NCBI GenBank assembly: GCA_031308135.1
Contig: JAHLJT010009436.1
Span: 163,607,681-163,671,680, forward strand
Reading direction: 5' to 3'
Length of the DNA stretch: 64,000 nucleotides
Origin: Acheta domesticus
Taxonomy: Eukaryota > Arthropoda > Insecta > Orthoptera > Gryllidae
Position 1 is the first letter of the stretch. Each line of letters begins with the position of its first letter. The notes under the pieces are model-generated. The model saw only the letters and a program-made list of their open reading frames with translations, was not told where the DNA came from and did not search any database. Positions 32,336 to 43,631 of the stretch are shown here, one piece after another. Both the position numbers and the translations under genes were made by a program.

Positions 32336-35330
32336 CGACACAAGCGAAGATAATACTTTAAAAAAGCAACATCAATGTACTTCGTTAATCTTCGTTCAAG
32401 ACGTTACTAATCACTGCAGCAGCAAAAATGCTGCTGGAAAAATCAAACACAAAATGATGTATCAAAAAATAGCCGACCAAAGTTCAAAGAGAATATCAGG
32501 GCACAGTCTGCTTAGGCAGAAAAACAATAACAATTATAAACAGTTGGGAGGGCACTCACAAAACTAGGCAGCTTGCGCCGTCATCCGCGACTCGTTGTAC
32601 CTCCGGCAACATCATCAGTGACTTGCCTCAACCTCGCGTCGGAAATAAATAATATAGATAGATATCAGCAAAGATACAGTAAGTGGCAAAAACATATCGC
32701 CCTTCAATAGTCACAAGAAAGATTTTTCATTTCTCCATCAATTAATGCCACGCGAGAAAGGAAGAATTCAAGTATATTACTAATTTCCAATGCGTACAGA
32801 AATTCTCTATTCTAGTAGTATGTATATATTATTTCAAAAGAGCTCGCCGATGTAGTTTTCACTCTTAAAAAAAAGAAAAGAGTAAAATGACTCATAAATG
32901 TACAAATATCAAGAAAAAAGTGATGGAAAAGTAGGTAGAAGATGTGTGAAAATATTGAGATGTCAATTTTTGGTTAAGTAAGACGTCAATTTACAATTGG
33001 GAAGATCAACTTCATTGTCAGTTTGATCAAGAATGTTTACTCTCATTCAAAGGTAAGGACCCCTTGTATTCGTAGAAGAAAAAAGTTAAATGATCAACTC
33101 TTTGGGAAATTTAAATAATTAATTAAGAATTCTACATAATATTATTTTCCCAATATTTATCCATAGCAGAAAATGGCGCAGTGATGTTTGCCTTCAACAC
33201 CTTGCATGCAGAAGTAATTATACTTTTCACAAGCAACAATACACTAATTTATGCTACATAGTTTAAACATCATTCCTGGTTACCGAAAGCTTGAAGCATA
33301 ATTTTCAAGACTTAAAATTATATTTGAGGCGTTCCCGATAATTACATTCTAGTGTTAGGAACATTACATGGTTATTGAATCGTTCCTAAATCAAAATTCG
33401 ATGTCCTGTTAGAACGTTGATGAATATCCGTTTAACATGCATCACTGGATGGTGGGATTAGGCAATAGTTGTATGGTATTACTAAAGTGTGTGTGCGTTT
33501 GTGCGCGCGCGTGCACGCGCCTGCGAGCTTCTTAGTAAAAATATTCGTTAGTACAATTTTATCTTTTGGATGAAGTAGTTAGCCCAATATTCTTGAACTG
33601 GTCTGTAAAAAGAGAAAAAAGCTATTTAAAGTGAATACAACAACCTCAAAGTAACTTTGTTCCAAAATGCAATATCAATACTAATGTAGAGAAAATTAAC
33701 AAAAATAATGTATAAATAATTGTGAAACCTAAATTAATGTCATTTTACGTTTTCATCCTACGTTACCCAATTCGTTGAAAATTTAACTCTTATGAAAAAC
33801 AATCTCTTGATATTTGAGCGCAATAGTTCATTACATTTTATGGTTAAACAGCAAAAACTATTCCCAACCCTTGTTTAATTAATTTTCTTTAATATGAGGT
33901 TAATAACAGTTTTTATTTACGAAAAAATGATTTTAACGGAATGAATTTGCTAGATAATTCAGGAAATTGGCTTAACTAATTGATACGTTTTAGGTTAATA
34001 AGTCATAAAATGCTTTGCATTTTTGGAACTACTGACTATTATTCGCTCACATTGTCTCATTATTTTGCAAAACAGTGGTTTCATTTAATAATTTATCACC
34101 AACAGTTTTTGGTTTTCATCGATTAGCCCTGTTATATCAGAACGTCATTAATGATTGTAATCATTCTAAATAATTTTGGCGGTTTTTAGTTGATTTATCG
34201 TGCTATTTGTTTCCTTCATCAATTATTATTTTCTCATAAGCTTGAAAACCACTACTGTACAATAGATTTTAATGAGCGGTGTATAATGTTTAGCACGTCT
34301 AAAAATGTTATTAATAAAAATTGTTTTAAGAGATATCTGTTTTTCTGCAAAATCTTTGTTTCTCTCGGCGTACGTAAACATCAAAGTTCCACCAATGGCA
34401 ACTGTGTTGAAATCCTGCGTCTATTTTCAGTTCTACACAAAGCAGGCGTGCCACTCTAGAGAAAGAGAGCTAGTACGTTGAAATTTTCTCAACTGCCTCT
34501 TTCAGTCAAGACTTCAAAGACTTACTGCTCTTCAGATATCAGCAATCTCTTTTGAAAATCATCTAATAAAACTAAGCACCTAGCACAATTTTTATGAAAA
34601 TTCCTTTGGGAATTAAAAATTCTTGCTATCTTAGATATCTATATTTTTATTTCTCTTTTTCTTGTGAAATCTAGGAAAACAAAGTTTGACGTAAATGTTT
34701 GGTTCAATAGCCGACCGGATTCTCTCAAAAAATCCTAGTCAAAGAATTTATTGTAAAAATTACGGATCTTAAAGTGAGGTGTGCGCTTTAATTTATTAAT
34801 TAGTAATGCGATGTATATTATACATGTAGGTTTTTCTTACCTGTTTTGCACTACAAAAGTATGTAACCAAATAATCTGTACCATGTTTTAACGTAAGTAG
34901 ATTTTGATCATAATAAATTCCAATTCCAATTGGTTTGCGTACCTTCATACATTACTTTTGGTAAATCAATGAGGTATCTTTATTTCACGCTCATAATCCA
35001 TTTTACTATCGTGTAAACTCTGTTACTCAAGAGTTTACTGTATGGAATTTTATCATTTTATATACATTTCAGCATTTCTTTTTTAAAATTTAACTTGCAG
35101 TGTTGCATTACCATGTAATATACCGAACGATCAGATTGGTTGAAATATGAGTTTCCCTATTGCATGAAAACTATATATTGGAATGATTGAATAAATTATT
35201 TAAAAGAGAAATATTTCTTTTGCATGACATGTATTAATTTTAGTATGTCCATGAATATATGCAAGGCAACTTTTGCATTGTGACTTCTCCATTAGTTAAG
35301 TTCTGAAACGAGTGCTAGCTGTAGGAGGAA
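32336..35330. other. no gene seen; 3 kb of AT-rich unique DNA
   Basis: AT-rich throughout. A short GT/CG alternating run (GTGCGCGCGCGTGCACGCGC) at about 33500 is potential Z-DNA. The 89-codon frame at 34190-34459 has no recognised domain. Confidence 0.5.
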
Positions 35331-35659
35331 ATGCATTGCATTTGTTCAGTGAAGCGAAGTAAAGTTCGCAAAAGTTCAGTCTCGAACTTCTTTGCAGTCA
35401 CGCTGCAAACCGGTAGGATTTCTTCACTCGAGTGCTATTCCCCATCAAAAGATAAATTTTCATTTGATGTTTTCTTCCGAAGACCTTCAGCTGCCACGCC
35501 AGCCGGGGGATATTCCTCTGCTTTTCAAATTGCGTTCAGAGGAGCCGGCCTCTGCTAGTCGTAAGGCAGGCGAGCCGAGAGGGTAGCGGCTTTATAAAAT
35601 TTCATCATCATAAAAGTTCACCATAAGGGCTATCCTGCAGAAGGCGGTCGGCAAACGGT

Positions 35660-36380
35660 GGGTATTGTGGCGACTTGAAAGCGAGGAGGACGCGAGCGGA
35701 CCGTGGCGGGGCGGGGCGAGGCGGGGGCCGAAGCAAGGTGGGAAAGGGTGGGGACGATACGGGGAGGGAAGGGCACTGCGGGCGACGCCGGAGAGGGGAG
35801 GAGGCAAGACAAAGGGAAGAGCGAGGCGGAAAATGGAAAGGCGTAATGGGGAAGCGCATTTCAGGGGTAGGGAAGAGCCGGACAGCGCGAGACAGCAGAT
35901 CGAGACAAAACAGCTGTGCAGAGCGGGATGGAGAAGGGCTCCAAGGGACGGGGAAGGGCAGTGTCAGGAGGCAGGAGGAGTACAGGGAGAGACGGGGAAG
36001 GGCAGGGCCAGGTGAAGAAGGGAGGAAGAGAAGGGGAAGTGCAGTGCCAGGAGGAGGACAGGGAAGGGCAGGGCCAGGTGAAGACGAGAGGAAGAGAAGG
36101 GGAAGGGCAGGGACAGGGGGACAGGGAGGGATGGGGAAGGGCAGGGCCAGGTGAGGAAGTGCAGGAAGAGAAGGAAAAGGGCAGGGACAGGGGGAGGACA
36201 AGGAGGGACAGGGAAGGGTAGGGCGAATTGGGGATTTGTAGGGTGACATAAGGAATGGCAAAGTGAGGTGGGGATTGATAGGCACATCGGAAAAGCCTGG
36301 GACGACCCAGAGTGGGATGGAGATGAGCAGGGCAAAGAAGGGACTTGCGGGATAAGGAAAGTGGATGTGGGCGGTCGGGA
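35660..36380. repeat. G-rich purine minisatellite, ~55-65 base unit in its core
   Basis: From about 35940 to 36200 the block GGGAAGGGCAGGGCCAGGTG followed by GAGGAAGAGAAGGGGAAG recurs about four times, with degenerate G-rich flanks. Many GGG runs suggest G-quadruplexes on the + strand. The long Pro/Ser/Leu frames on the minus strand are composition effects. Confidence 0.8.
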
Positions 36381-36729
36381 GGGGAAAGGGCGGGGATAAG
36401 CAAGGCAATGTCTTGGAATGGCGGGAAGCTGGGCAAGAAGGAAGAGTGGAAGTGGAGAGTAGCAGCGTCCTGTTGAATGCGTGCGGCGCTATTTGATTCT
36501 GCTTTTTTCGTCGAATGGAATCGTCTTTTTACGCTTGTCATAATAGACTGAAAAAATATGTATAATCCCATTTGAAAAAACAAAGTTACCTCAAATATCT
36601 CGTAAAATACAAGTGATAAAAGAGCAATCAATACACATATCAATTAGCCCCATTCCCTCATTCACTTCCGTGAAAACTGTATTGCAATATCTTCAATCGT
36701 GAATCAAATGTGCTAAAGTTACGTGACTC

Positions 36730-36736
<7 letters not shown>

Positions 36737-36769
<33 letters not shown>

Positions 36770-36783
36770 TATATATATATAAA
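36737..36783. repeat. (AT)n microsatellite
   Basis: About 20 AT repeats with one interruption, flanked by an inverted CGTTTTATAT/ATATAAAACG. Confidence 0.95.
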
Positions 36784-36840
36784 ACGCAAAAAGCTGATTA
36801 AATTCAATTGTGTTCAAAATCAACAAAACAAAAACATTTT

Positions 36841-36844
<4 letters not shown>

Positions 36845-36887
<43 letters not shown>
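36845..36887. repeat. (AT)n microsatellite
   Basis: About 20 uninterrupted AT repeats. Confidence 0.95.
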
Positions 36888-36889
<2 letters not shown>

Positions 36890-37785
36890 CACTACCAGAA
36901 ATACATTCATATTACTCTTATGGTTTGTTGTTCTTTTTTCCCCTTGTAAATAATTTATATAATATTGAATAATAAAGAAATAGGACACATACCTTGCTGT
37001 GCGTGGGAAGTTAAGTAAAATCTACTAGTAATAATATAATCTATAATAATATCTACTTTTTTGTCTGAACAGTCGTGTACATTGCTAACACATGACTACG
37101 CTTTTAAAGTAGCTGCCCTTACCCAGTAATTTATAGGAGGCTTTACATTGCTACCTCGGACGTGTCCTGTTATTTTCCACGCGGAGGTATGTAATGTCAT
37201 GTGCATTCGGTTAAACATGAACAATGAAAATAATCACGTTAAAAGTCGTCAGTTGCAGAGAACTGAACTAATAAAACGCTCTTCTCCTGAGTTATAACGA
37301 ACTTCCTAACCGATGCATATTAGATTTCCTTGCAAGGGCAAATACTCTTACTTTATGTCGTGAAAACTGAGAGTTATTTCTTGTGATTCAGATACTCGAA
37401 GTTGGCATGACGCTCAACAAGTTCATAAATGATGGCTGCATTTCCCTTGGAATTCCCTTTTGATTGCCAATTTTCAAATAAGACGACATTAATAATAATT
37501 TTACCGTGATTATTGCCACATTTTCCTTGTCTTTTTGTATTTCATATTGAATATAGCTTTTTTAAATCATTTTAAGGAAGAACTACAGTCACTTTTTACA
37601 TTAATTTCAATAGGTATTTGAAATTATTGAGTAGAAGTCGAAAATTAAGGTTTGAGACTTATCATCAGATATCAAGTGATAATAGTTAAACTTATTTCCA
37701 ATTTTTAACCTCCGCGTTTTGCTTCAATCAATAGATTGAAAGAAAATAAAAAAATGTGAATTATTCGAGTTCATCGCCTAAGAAT
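36888..37785. other. no gene seen; AT-rich
   Basis: AT-rich unique sequence with no supported feature. Confidence 0.5.
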
Positions 37786-37992
37786 AGTGGGTGAAATAGG
37801 GTGTGGTGAGATGGAGTGTTATTGGGTCAGGTGAAGTGGGGTGAGATGAAATGAGGTGGGGCAAGGTGACGTGAATTGATGCGATGTGACGTGAAGTGAC
37901 ATGAGGTAACGATGAAGTGACGCGAGGTGACGCGAAGTGACGCCAAGTGACGCCAAGTGACGCCAAGTGACGCCAAGTGACGCCAAGTGACG
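37786..37992. repeat. pentamer-derived satellite ending in perfect 10-bp CCAAGTGACG units
   Basis: Degenerate GTGACG/GGTGAAGTG words sharpen rightward into six to seven near-perfect 10-base units at about 37932-37991. The reverse complement (CGTCACTTGG) belongs to the same CGTCA/CGCCA word family as 7712-8200 and 63125-64000. Confidence 0.85.
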
Positions 37993-38249
37993 TTCCCAGT
38001 TTTCTGCGCTGGTCCGGTGCCCCCGTAGCAGTGAGCGGCCGCAGTGCGTGTCGGCTCGCCCAGCCCGCCTCCGCAGCCGCCCCCGCCCAGCGCCTGCGGC
38101 CGGCTAACGACTCGCGTAATGCCGCCGCGTAACTTACCTCCGCGGGCGCAGTAAATTCGTCCAGCGTGCCGCGCTCGTCTTAATCCCGTTGCCTGCGCCC
38201 GCGCGATCACGCGCCTGCCCACCTGCTGCCTATGAACAAGCACCCTTTT
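37993..38249 (-). promoter_or_regulatory. CpG island with minus-strand splice donor, possible first exon
   Basis: Very CpG-dense. On the minus strand GCGCCCGCGGAG is followed by GTAAGTTACG, a full donor consensus with the junction at 38138/38137. A CpG island plus donor is the layout of a 5' untranslated or first coding exon. The minus frame leading to it is Arg-rich (VGRRVIARAQATGLRR) and unrecognised. A foldback element abuts the island on the would-be upstream side. Tentative. Confidence 0.25.
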
Positions 38250-38816
38250 ATGTACAGGATGTCCGGGGACGAAACGTCGTAACATCGAAAAGAAGCTCTT
38301 AAGACTATTCTAAGCATATTTTGTCCAATAAACTACGTAGATATTCCGAATGGTTGAGCCGCAATGAGCACTCAAAATTTGGTTTGAAAAAATTATTTCT
38401 AGGCAAAAACTTGCGTTATGGAAGCATAGTAACACTCCATAAATATGTAAATTGTTTATTATTTACAAAAGAAAGGGATATATTAGCTCAGACAGAAAAA
38501 TTAAGTGAGAAATAAAAAAGCAGTCGAATTGTGTAAATTGGGTGCTTTTTTATTTCTCGCTTAATTTTTCTTTCTGAACAAATATATTCATTTCTTTTTT
38601 GTAAATAATAAACAACTTATATGTTCCTGGAGTGTTGATATGCTTCTATAATGGAAATTTTAACCTAAAAATCAATTTTTCAAACCAACTTTTGAGTGCT
38701 CATTGCGGCTCAACCATTCGGAATATCCACGTAGTTTATTAAACAAAATATGCTTAGAATTGTCTTAAGAGCTTATTTTCGAAGTTTTGACGTCTCCTCC
38801 CCGGACATCTGTATAT
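38250..38816. mobile_element. foldback/MITE element FB1, copy B
   Basis: Left end TGTACAGGATGTCCGGGG and reverse-complemented right end TATACAGATGTCCGGGG, with arms of about 260 bases and a central loop containing GCAGTCGAATTGTGTAAATT, as in copy A (8738-9298). Both copies share GGTTGAGCCGCAAT and AATTGTTTATTATTTACAAA in the arms. Noncoding. Confidence 0.85.
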
Positions 38817-38875
38817 CTAGACACTGAGCTACCTGTTTATTGTAGTTCTTAACAACTACCTAGATACCATGCAAA

Positions 38876-39040
38876 AACGAATCTAAAAAAATACAAATCA
38901 TTCGCAACCAATTTCTCAGAGCAATATCCAATGCACCGTAGTTTGTCACCAATCAGCAGCTTCTTAAAGAACTCAACTTAGAATACATTGAACATCACAT
39001 CACATACCTAGCCACTAACATTTACTATTATATACCCTAA
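38876..39040 (+). pseudogene. C-terminal tail of a jockey-like LINE reverse transcriptase ORF
   Basis: The frame reads KKIQIIRNQFLRAISNAP, a TAG stop, then FVTNQQLLKELNLEYIEHH, ITYLATNIYYYIP and TAA. Jockey-clade ORF2 proteins end in this pattern: IQ-x-x-x-N-x-x-LR-x-I-x-NAPW-Y/F-V-x-N-x-x-L, then a helix with a conserved E-x-I. The TAG sits exactly where the conserved Trp (TGG) belongs, so it is a simple nonsense decay. Upstream sequence is lost; the foldback copy B borders it. An AT-rich 3' UTR follows. The clade call rests on family memory. Confidence 0.65.
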
Positions 39041-39170
39041 ATTATGTACTATTATTCTTAATTATTGGTTTTTTCCTAAATTAAGTACTCTCTTGTAATT
39101 TAAATATTCTGCCACCAAGTAATGATATTTAGTTGCAGAATTAATAATAAATCTAATCTAAAAATCCCTT
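39041..39170 (+). mobile_element. 3' UTR and tail of the jockey-like LINE fragment
   Basis: Follows the RT stop codon. It contains ATTCTGCCACCAAGTAATG and ends AATAATAAATCTAATCTAAA, a polyadenylation-like signal and short A-rich tail as in non-LTR elements. Confidence 0.45.
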
Positions 39171-40130
39171 CCCTTGCAACCTTATGATTCGCAAAATATC
39201 CTAACCACATAAGAGTAAAAAACATACCTACAATATATTCCTATAACCCTTCTCCGAATTAGAACCTGATTAGAGGACCCAATAAGAACCCAAAATGTTA
39301 GATTTAAGCTTTAGAAGTAAGTTTTTAATTAAGTTAGCGCGTAAATCTTTGAGACATAAGTAAACTTGATACTTAAACTGACCTGTATCCAACCACCATA
39401 AATCAATAAAAAACTTAAGTACCAATGCGTGTAAAAGATAACGTTCTACCTTGATGTCTGCTTACCTACTAAGGTACCTACTATATTTATTGCATGTATA
39501 CTTAGTCACCCAGCTATTTATATACCTACCTATTTATTCACCTACCTACCTTACTTTCTGCTCTCACACCTACCTTTTCGGCGATTGATTTACGACTCCA
39601 CCTACGCACCTACATGCCAATCTACAACCTATCTACCTAATTACATTCTTAAATATATATCTACCGAAGTAAATTCCTGTAAACGCACATTCATTCTTAC
39701 GTACCTATTTACTTAAATTTCTATTTAGGCCTAATCGTTGCATTCTTGTGAATTTGCTTTCATCTCTACCGACTTAAACACTCTCTCTGATGCCGAAACG
39801 CACAAATATCAGATCTGAAAAAGGTCACTGCCACAGCAGCCCCAGATTATTAGAAACTCGTTATATGCTATAAATGACGTATTAGAGAACGGGATTTTTG
39901 ATTGTAATTGAACTCTTCTAATTGATTCTCTATGATGTAGGCTGACACGTAACAACCAAGACAATTACTTAATCATTCAAGTTTCTATTTTTACTTATCG
40001 ACTTATCTTGACTTACAAATCGACCTTCCTTTGGCAAACCCCATTAAAGGAAAACAAAAATTTCAATTGTTTCCAGGCCTTAAATTAATATTTGTTTCCA
40101 TTTTCGACTATAAAAAGCAAAATAATTACT
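39171..40130. other. no gene seen; contains cryptic CTACC/TACCT repetition at about 39450-39720
   Basis: ACCTACCTAYC words recur irregularly for about 270 bases, a weak tetranucleotide-derived repeat in otherwise AT-rich DNA. Confidence 0.45.
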
Positions 40131-41260
40131 GATGCTACAGAATGACGCATACTTGCCCGTACTCGTTAGTTTCCTAATCTGTTTAGTGTAAACTAGCTCT
40201 TACGTTTCCCCTACCCTCTACCCGGCTGCCCTCTGCGACATCTAAAATACATTTTTTCACATTTTCACAATTTTTGAGACCCTTAGGAGATGAATTGAAA
40301 TATGAATTTAAGAATATCGCAAAAGAGTAAAATTTTCTTTTATAAGCAAATTTTCATTAAAAATGGAGCAGTTTTTGAAAAAAAAAAAACTCGTTTGAGA
40401 CTTTCTGATATTTTTCATTTTTGAGTTCAAATTCACAGTATGTTTTGAGCTATCGGGAAATTAAATCAGAAATCATTTACAAAACGTATTCTCACAAATA
40501 CAATAATGCATAAAAACTCCCGCAAAGTAAATATTGATGATTTGGGAGGTGTATAAAAATGACTTTTGTGTAATTCTTGCAAAAGGAAAAGAATACACAT
40601 AAATGGCGTTTATGTCAATTTATTCGGTACACTTGGCCCTATACACACAAACATTTAAAAAAACATTTCGGATCTGTTTTTGAGAAAGTTTTGTTTTTGA
40701 TAAATTTTATAATATTGCCTGTATGTCACTCAAAATTAAAGAAAACTATTAATATTTTTAAAAATTGTACGAAATTCATACAGCAATTAATTTTGCTGAA
40801 TAAATTTCATTTTAAGAAAAAATATTTTCTGAAGTAGTAAAAGAGGTCCGAAAATTTTGAAACTTTTGCAATCTTTGAAAATTCAGGGTAAACGCAAAAA
40901 TAGTACCTTTGTCATCTTTACAAGCTGTTTTACTATATTCTTACAAGAAATGTAATGAAACAAATTTTGCCCCATTTTTGAGATAATTTTAAAAATATAC
41001 CAGGGATTTCATGTAAAGTAACCCCCAAAATTGAAAGAATTCGTTTGGAATTCGCAGGACCTCGAGCCGCTCAACAAAGATAAGGAAAAGCGCAGTGTTT
41101 ACTCGTAACTGAAGGAGAGACGGATAGACGTTTGGAAAAAAAGAACCTTTTCGATGTCACGGCGTTCAAAATCGTGTATTTACGTTAAAATTTGAAAATC
41201 TATTTTCCGCAGCTCTAGGTAACTTTCTCTTTTTCTGTATATTACTCCGTATTCACGTAC
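40131..41260 (+). repeat. dispersed noncoding repeat, family X, copy B
   Basis: Starts GATGCTACAGAATGACGCAT and ends near CTAGGTAACTTTCTCTTTTT, in parallel with copy A. It has a single version of the 306-base segment that is duplicated in A. Shared blocks include TTTTACTATATTCTTACAAG and TTGAAAATTCAGGGTAAACG. Diverged; no ORF. Confidence 0.7.
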
Positions 41261-41274
41261 ATACACGAAACATT

Positions 41275-41955
41275 TTAAAAAAAGTAGCTATTCAGAATAT
41301 CAAATTTTCTTAAATAATAATTGAACCATTTACTGTAGCAGTTGCCTCGAATAAAGAAGAATCTGAATTGACAGAAAATCAATCTACACAAAACATTGAA
41401 TATGAGATCAAAAGTATGTGCATGATTATTACCTTGAAATTTACAATTCAAAAGAGTTGTAATAGTATTTTGGACTCTTTGCGAAAATAAAATAAACATA
41501 TTGTGTACAGATAGAATTTCAGAATCCCCAGTCACAAATTCCTGTATCTGATGTGAATACAATGTTGACAGCTGTTTTTTGAGTCGCTTCCTTTCCGCTC
41601 AGCCGTTTTCAGCCAGTGAAGTGTGTTCTCTCTTTAAGCGTATTACGTGTTGAAATTCCTCTTCATTATTTTGGATGGGTATTAACGTCAGATGGACAAC
41701 GTTGCGAGGTACTTGAAACGTAGTAATCCTGCTTAGGATGGAATTTCGTTTATCCGAATATTTTACTGTGTGGCGGGCTATACTCTTGTTAGTTGAAAAT
41801 AAAAGAGTAATAAACTTACTAAAATTATTTTTTAGTTTAACATAGGATATTTCCGAAGCCTTTTCCACATGTGTTATTCTAAGAAATGTTGGTATGTTTC
41901 TGATTAAAATTTCTCGAGAAAACGAAAAAAATGGCCAGATCATGACGTTCCCGTA
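41275..41955 (-). pseudogene. decayed minus-strand ORF with one in-frame stop, unknown
   Basis: The minus frame is open from about 41955 to 41602, meets one TGA at 41599-41601, then stays open in the same frame to 41275, about 225 codons in all. Around the stop it reads EEFQHVIRLKREHTSLAENG, stop, AERKRLKKQLSTLYSHQI, an amphipathic, possibly coiled-coil stretch. The rest is mixed with Phe/Ile/Asn typical of AT-rich coding DNA. One stop in so long an AT-rich frame suggests a dead gene or element ORF. It directly follows family X copy B. No family recognised. Confidence 0.25.
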
Positions 41956-42228
41956 TTTGCGTTATTTGATATGCCCAATTTGCCTAATATCTGTACTTAA
42001 AATTCGAAAAAGGCAATATGTTTTAAAAAGGCACTCTTATTTTTCATTTCCTTACCCAATTCACATTAACTGTGTAAGGTGTCTTTTTTAACTCGGATAC
42101 TTCTTTCGTTTACTGCAGATTTTTTTCTGTACACCATTACGAAAGATTAACTTCACAAAACTACACAAAGATCTCGGCTTCTCCAGCAAACATTCCACCG
42201 CCAACACGTAATATCGCGCGATAAGACC
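41956..42228. other. no feature seen
   Basis: AT-rich to mixed spacer before a GC-rich island. Confidence 0.4.
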
Positions 42229-42263
42229 ATGGAATCCGATCTTGCAAGATGCACCGTGTGCTG
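42229..42263 (+). CDS. candidate first coding exon, very short
   Basis: GACCATGG (good start context) opens MESDLARCTVC and runs into TGCTG followed by GTAAGTACT, a strong splice donor at 42264. The location at the upstream edge of a CpG-rich island fits a first exon, and a second in-frame choice, ATGCACCGTGTGCTG, starts at 42249. Without a downstream exon this is only a lead. Confidence 0.15.
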
Positions 42264-42720
42264 GTAAGTACTGTAAAGGAGTTTATAAACAGTCGTAATA
42301 AGATTTGCGCCGGTGCAACTTTCACTGGCTGCTCCCGGGGCTACTTGTTGGTGCCACCGCCGCGAACTCCACTCGAAGCAAAGAACTGCACCAAGAGCTG
42401 CCCGCCCCCCGCCGCGGGCAATGCGGCGGAAGCAGATAAGAGTCCATACTAAAATACGCCTCCGCATTGCCGTAAGCAAGGCAGAACGGCTGCGACCAGC
42501 AGCCGCCACTGCCGCCACCGCCGCCATCACTTTCACCGCCAGTGCCGCCTCCGCCTCCACCGCCACCGCCATCACCCCCAGTCTCACCGTCACCACGCCG
42601 CCAGTCACCGCCACCGTCACTGACACCGCCCCCATCACCATTTAACTCCACCGTCACTCTTCAACATCGCTCTTCACCGTCACTCTTCATCGTCACCGTC
42701 AAATTCACCCTCACCTTCAC
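42264..42720. other. GC-rich island with (CCGCCA/CCGCCG) cryptic repeats
   Basis: CpG-rich, becoming CCGCCACCGCC-type simple sequence from about 42490. All open frames are Ala/Thr, Pro or Gly runs. Confidence 0.5.
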
Positions 42721-42885
42721 CCTCACCGTCACCGTCCATCGTTCATCGTTCATCGTTCATCATCGTTCATCATCGTCCACCGTCCACCGTCCACCGTCCA
42801 CCGTCCACCGTCCACCGTCCACCGTCCACCGTCCACCGTCCACCGTCCACCGTCCACCGTCCACCGTCTACCGTCCATCGTCCAT
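42721..42885. repeat. 7-bp minisatellites: (GTTCATC)n then (CCACCGT)n
   Basis: About four GTTCATC-type units are followed by about 14 near-perfect CCACCGT units (42774-42882). Because 7 is not a multiple of 3, all frames give the same 21-base-period peptide VHRPPST and remain open. Confidence 0.95.
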
Positions 42886-43130
42886 CGCTGCCGACATGGC
42901 CATCGTCACCGCTGATACCGCTCCTACCACCGCCGCTGCGTTAGCCAACGCCGACACCACAGCCGCCGCCGTCATCGGTGCTGCCCGCCGCCGCCGCAGC
43001 CGCCGCAGCCGGCACCGCAATAAACGCTCTGTAATAACGCGCTCCGCCAACTGACGCGCGCAGCGACTGCGCCGCAGCGGCCTCAGACTACTGCTGGTCA
43101 ATTGCGACGCGTCGTGATATCGCCAAGCCA
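42886..43130. other. GC-rich (GCC)n-like tail of the island
   Basis: GCCGCCGC-type runs. Ala/Arg frames only. Confidence 0.5.
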
Positions 43131-43566
43131 ACGTTTTTACTTCATCCTCACATCAGTGTTGTGTGGGGTTCTCTGATGAACTTTCTCCTGCTTTCTGCGA
43201 CATCCATTGAGTCAGCTCTCAGCGTAGCTCCGCCTTGGGTTTCCCGTAACATCGTTCACTTTTTGTCTCATTCCCTCTGTGATGGTTGCTATGTCTGCCT
43301 ATCATCGACCCTAACCGGTCAGCCATCCGTCTTTCTGTCATAGATTTTACTTTCTTGCCAAAAAACGTACTTGTTATGTAAAACTTTTTACTTGGTAGTA
43401 AACAGAAAGAATTTGTTAAGCTGCGGCAGAAATCGGCAATATTTTGACAAACAACTCGTATTGGGCAGCCTTGATGTGAAAGAAGGGGATATGTATTCTT
43501 TCTAAGTGTAGTAAATTACTTCCTCAAACATGTGTCGTGAGAAGCCACATTTTGTATAATAACAAT
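43131..43566. other. no gene seen
   Basis: Mixed composition with no supported feature. Confidence 0.4.
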
Positions 43567-43582
43567 AAAAATAACAACAATA

Positions 43583-43614
<32 letters not shown>
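43567..43614. repeat. (AAT)n microsatellite
   Basis: About 14 AAT repeats with two interruptions, directly upstream of a LINE fragment. Confidence 0.9.
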
Positions 43615-43615
<1 letters not shown>

Positions 43616-43631
43616 ACAGTATCAAAAAAGA

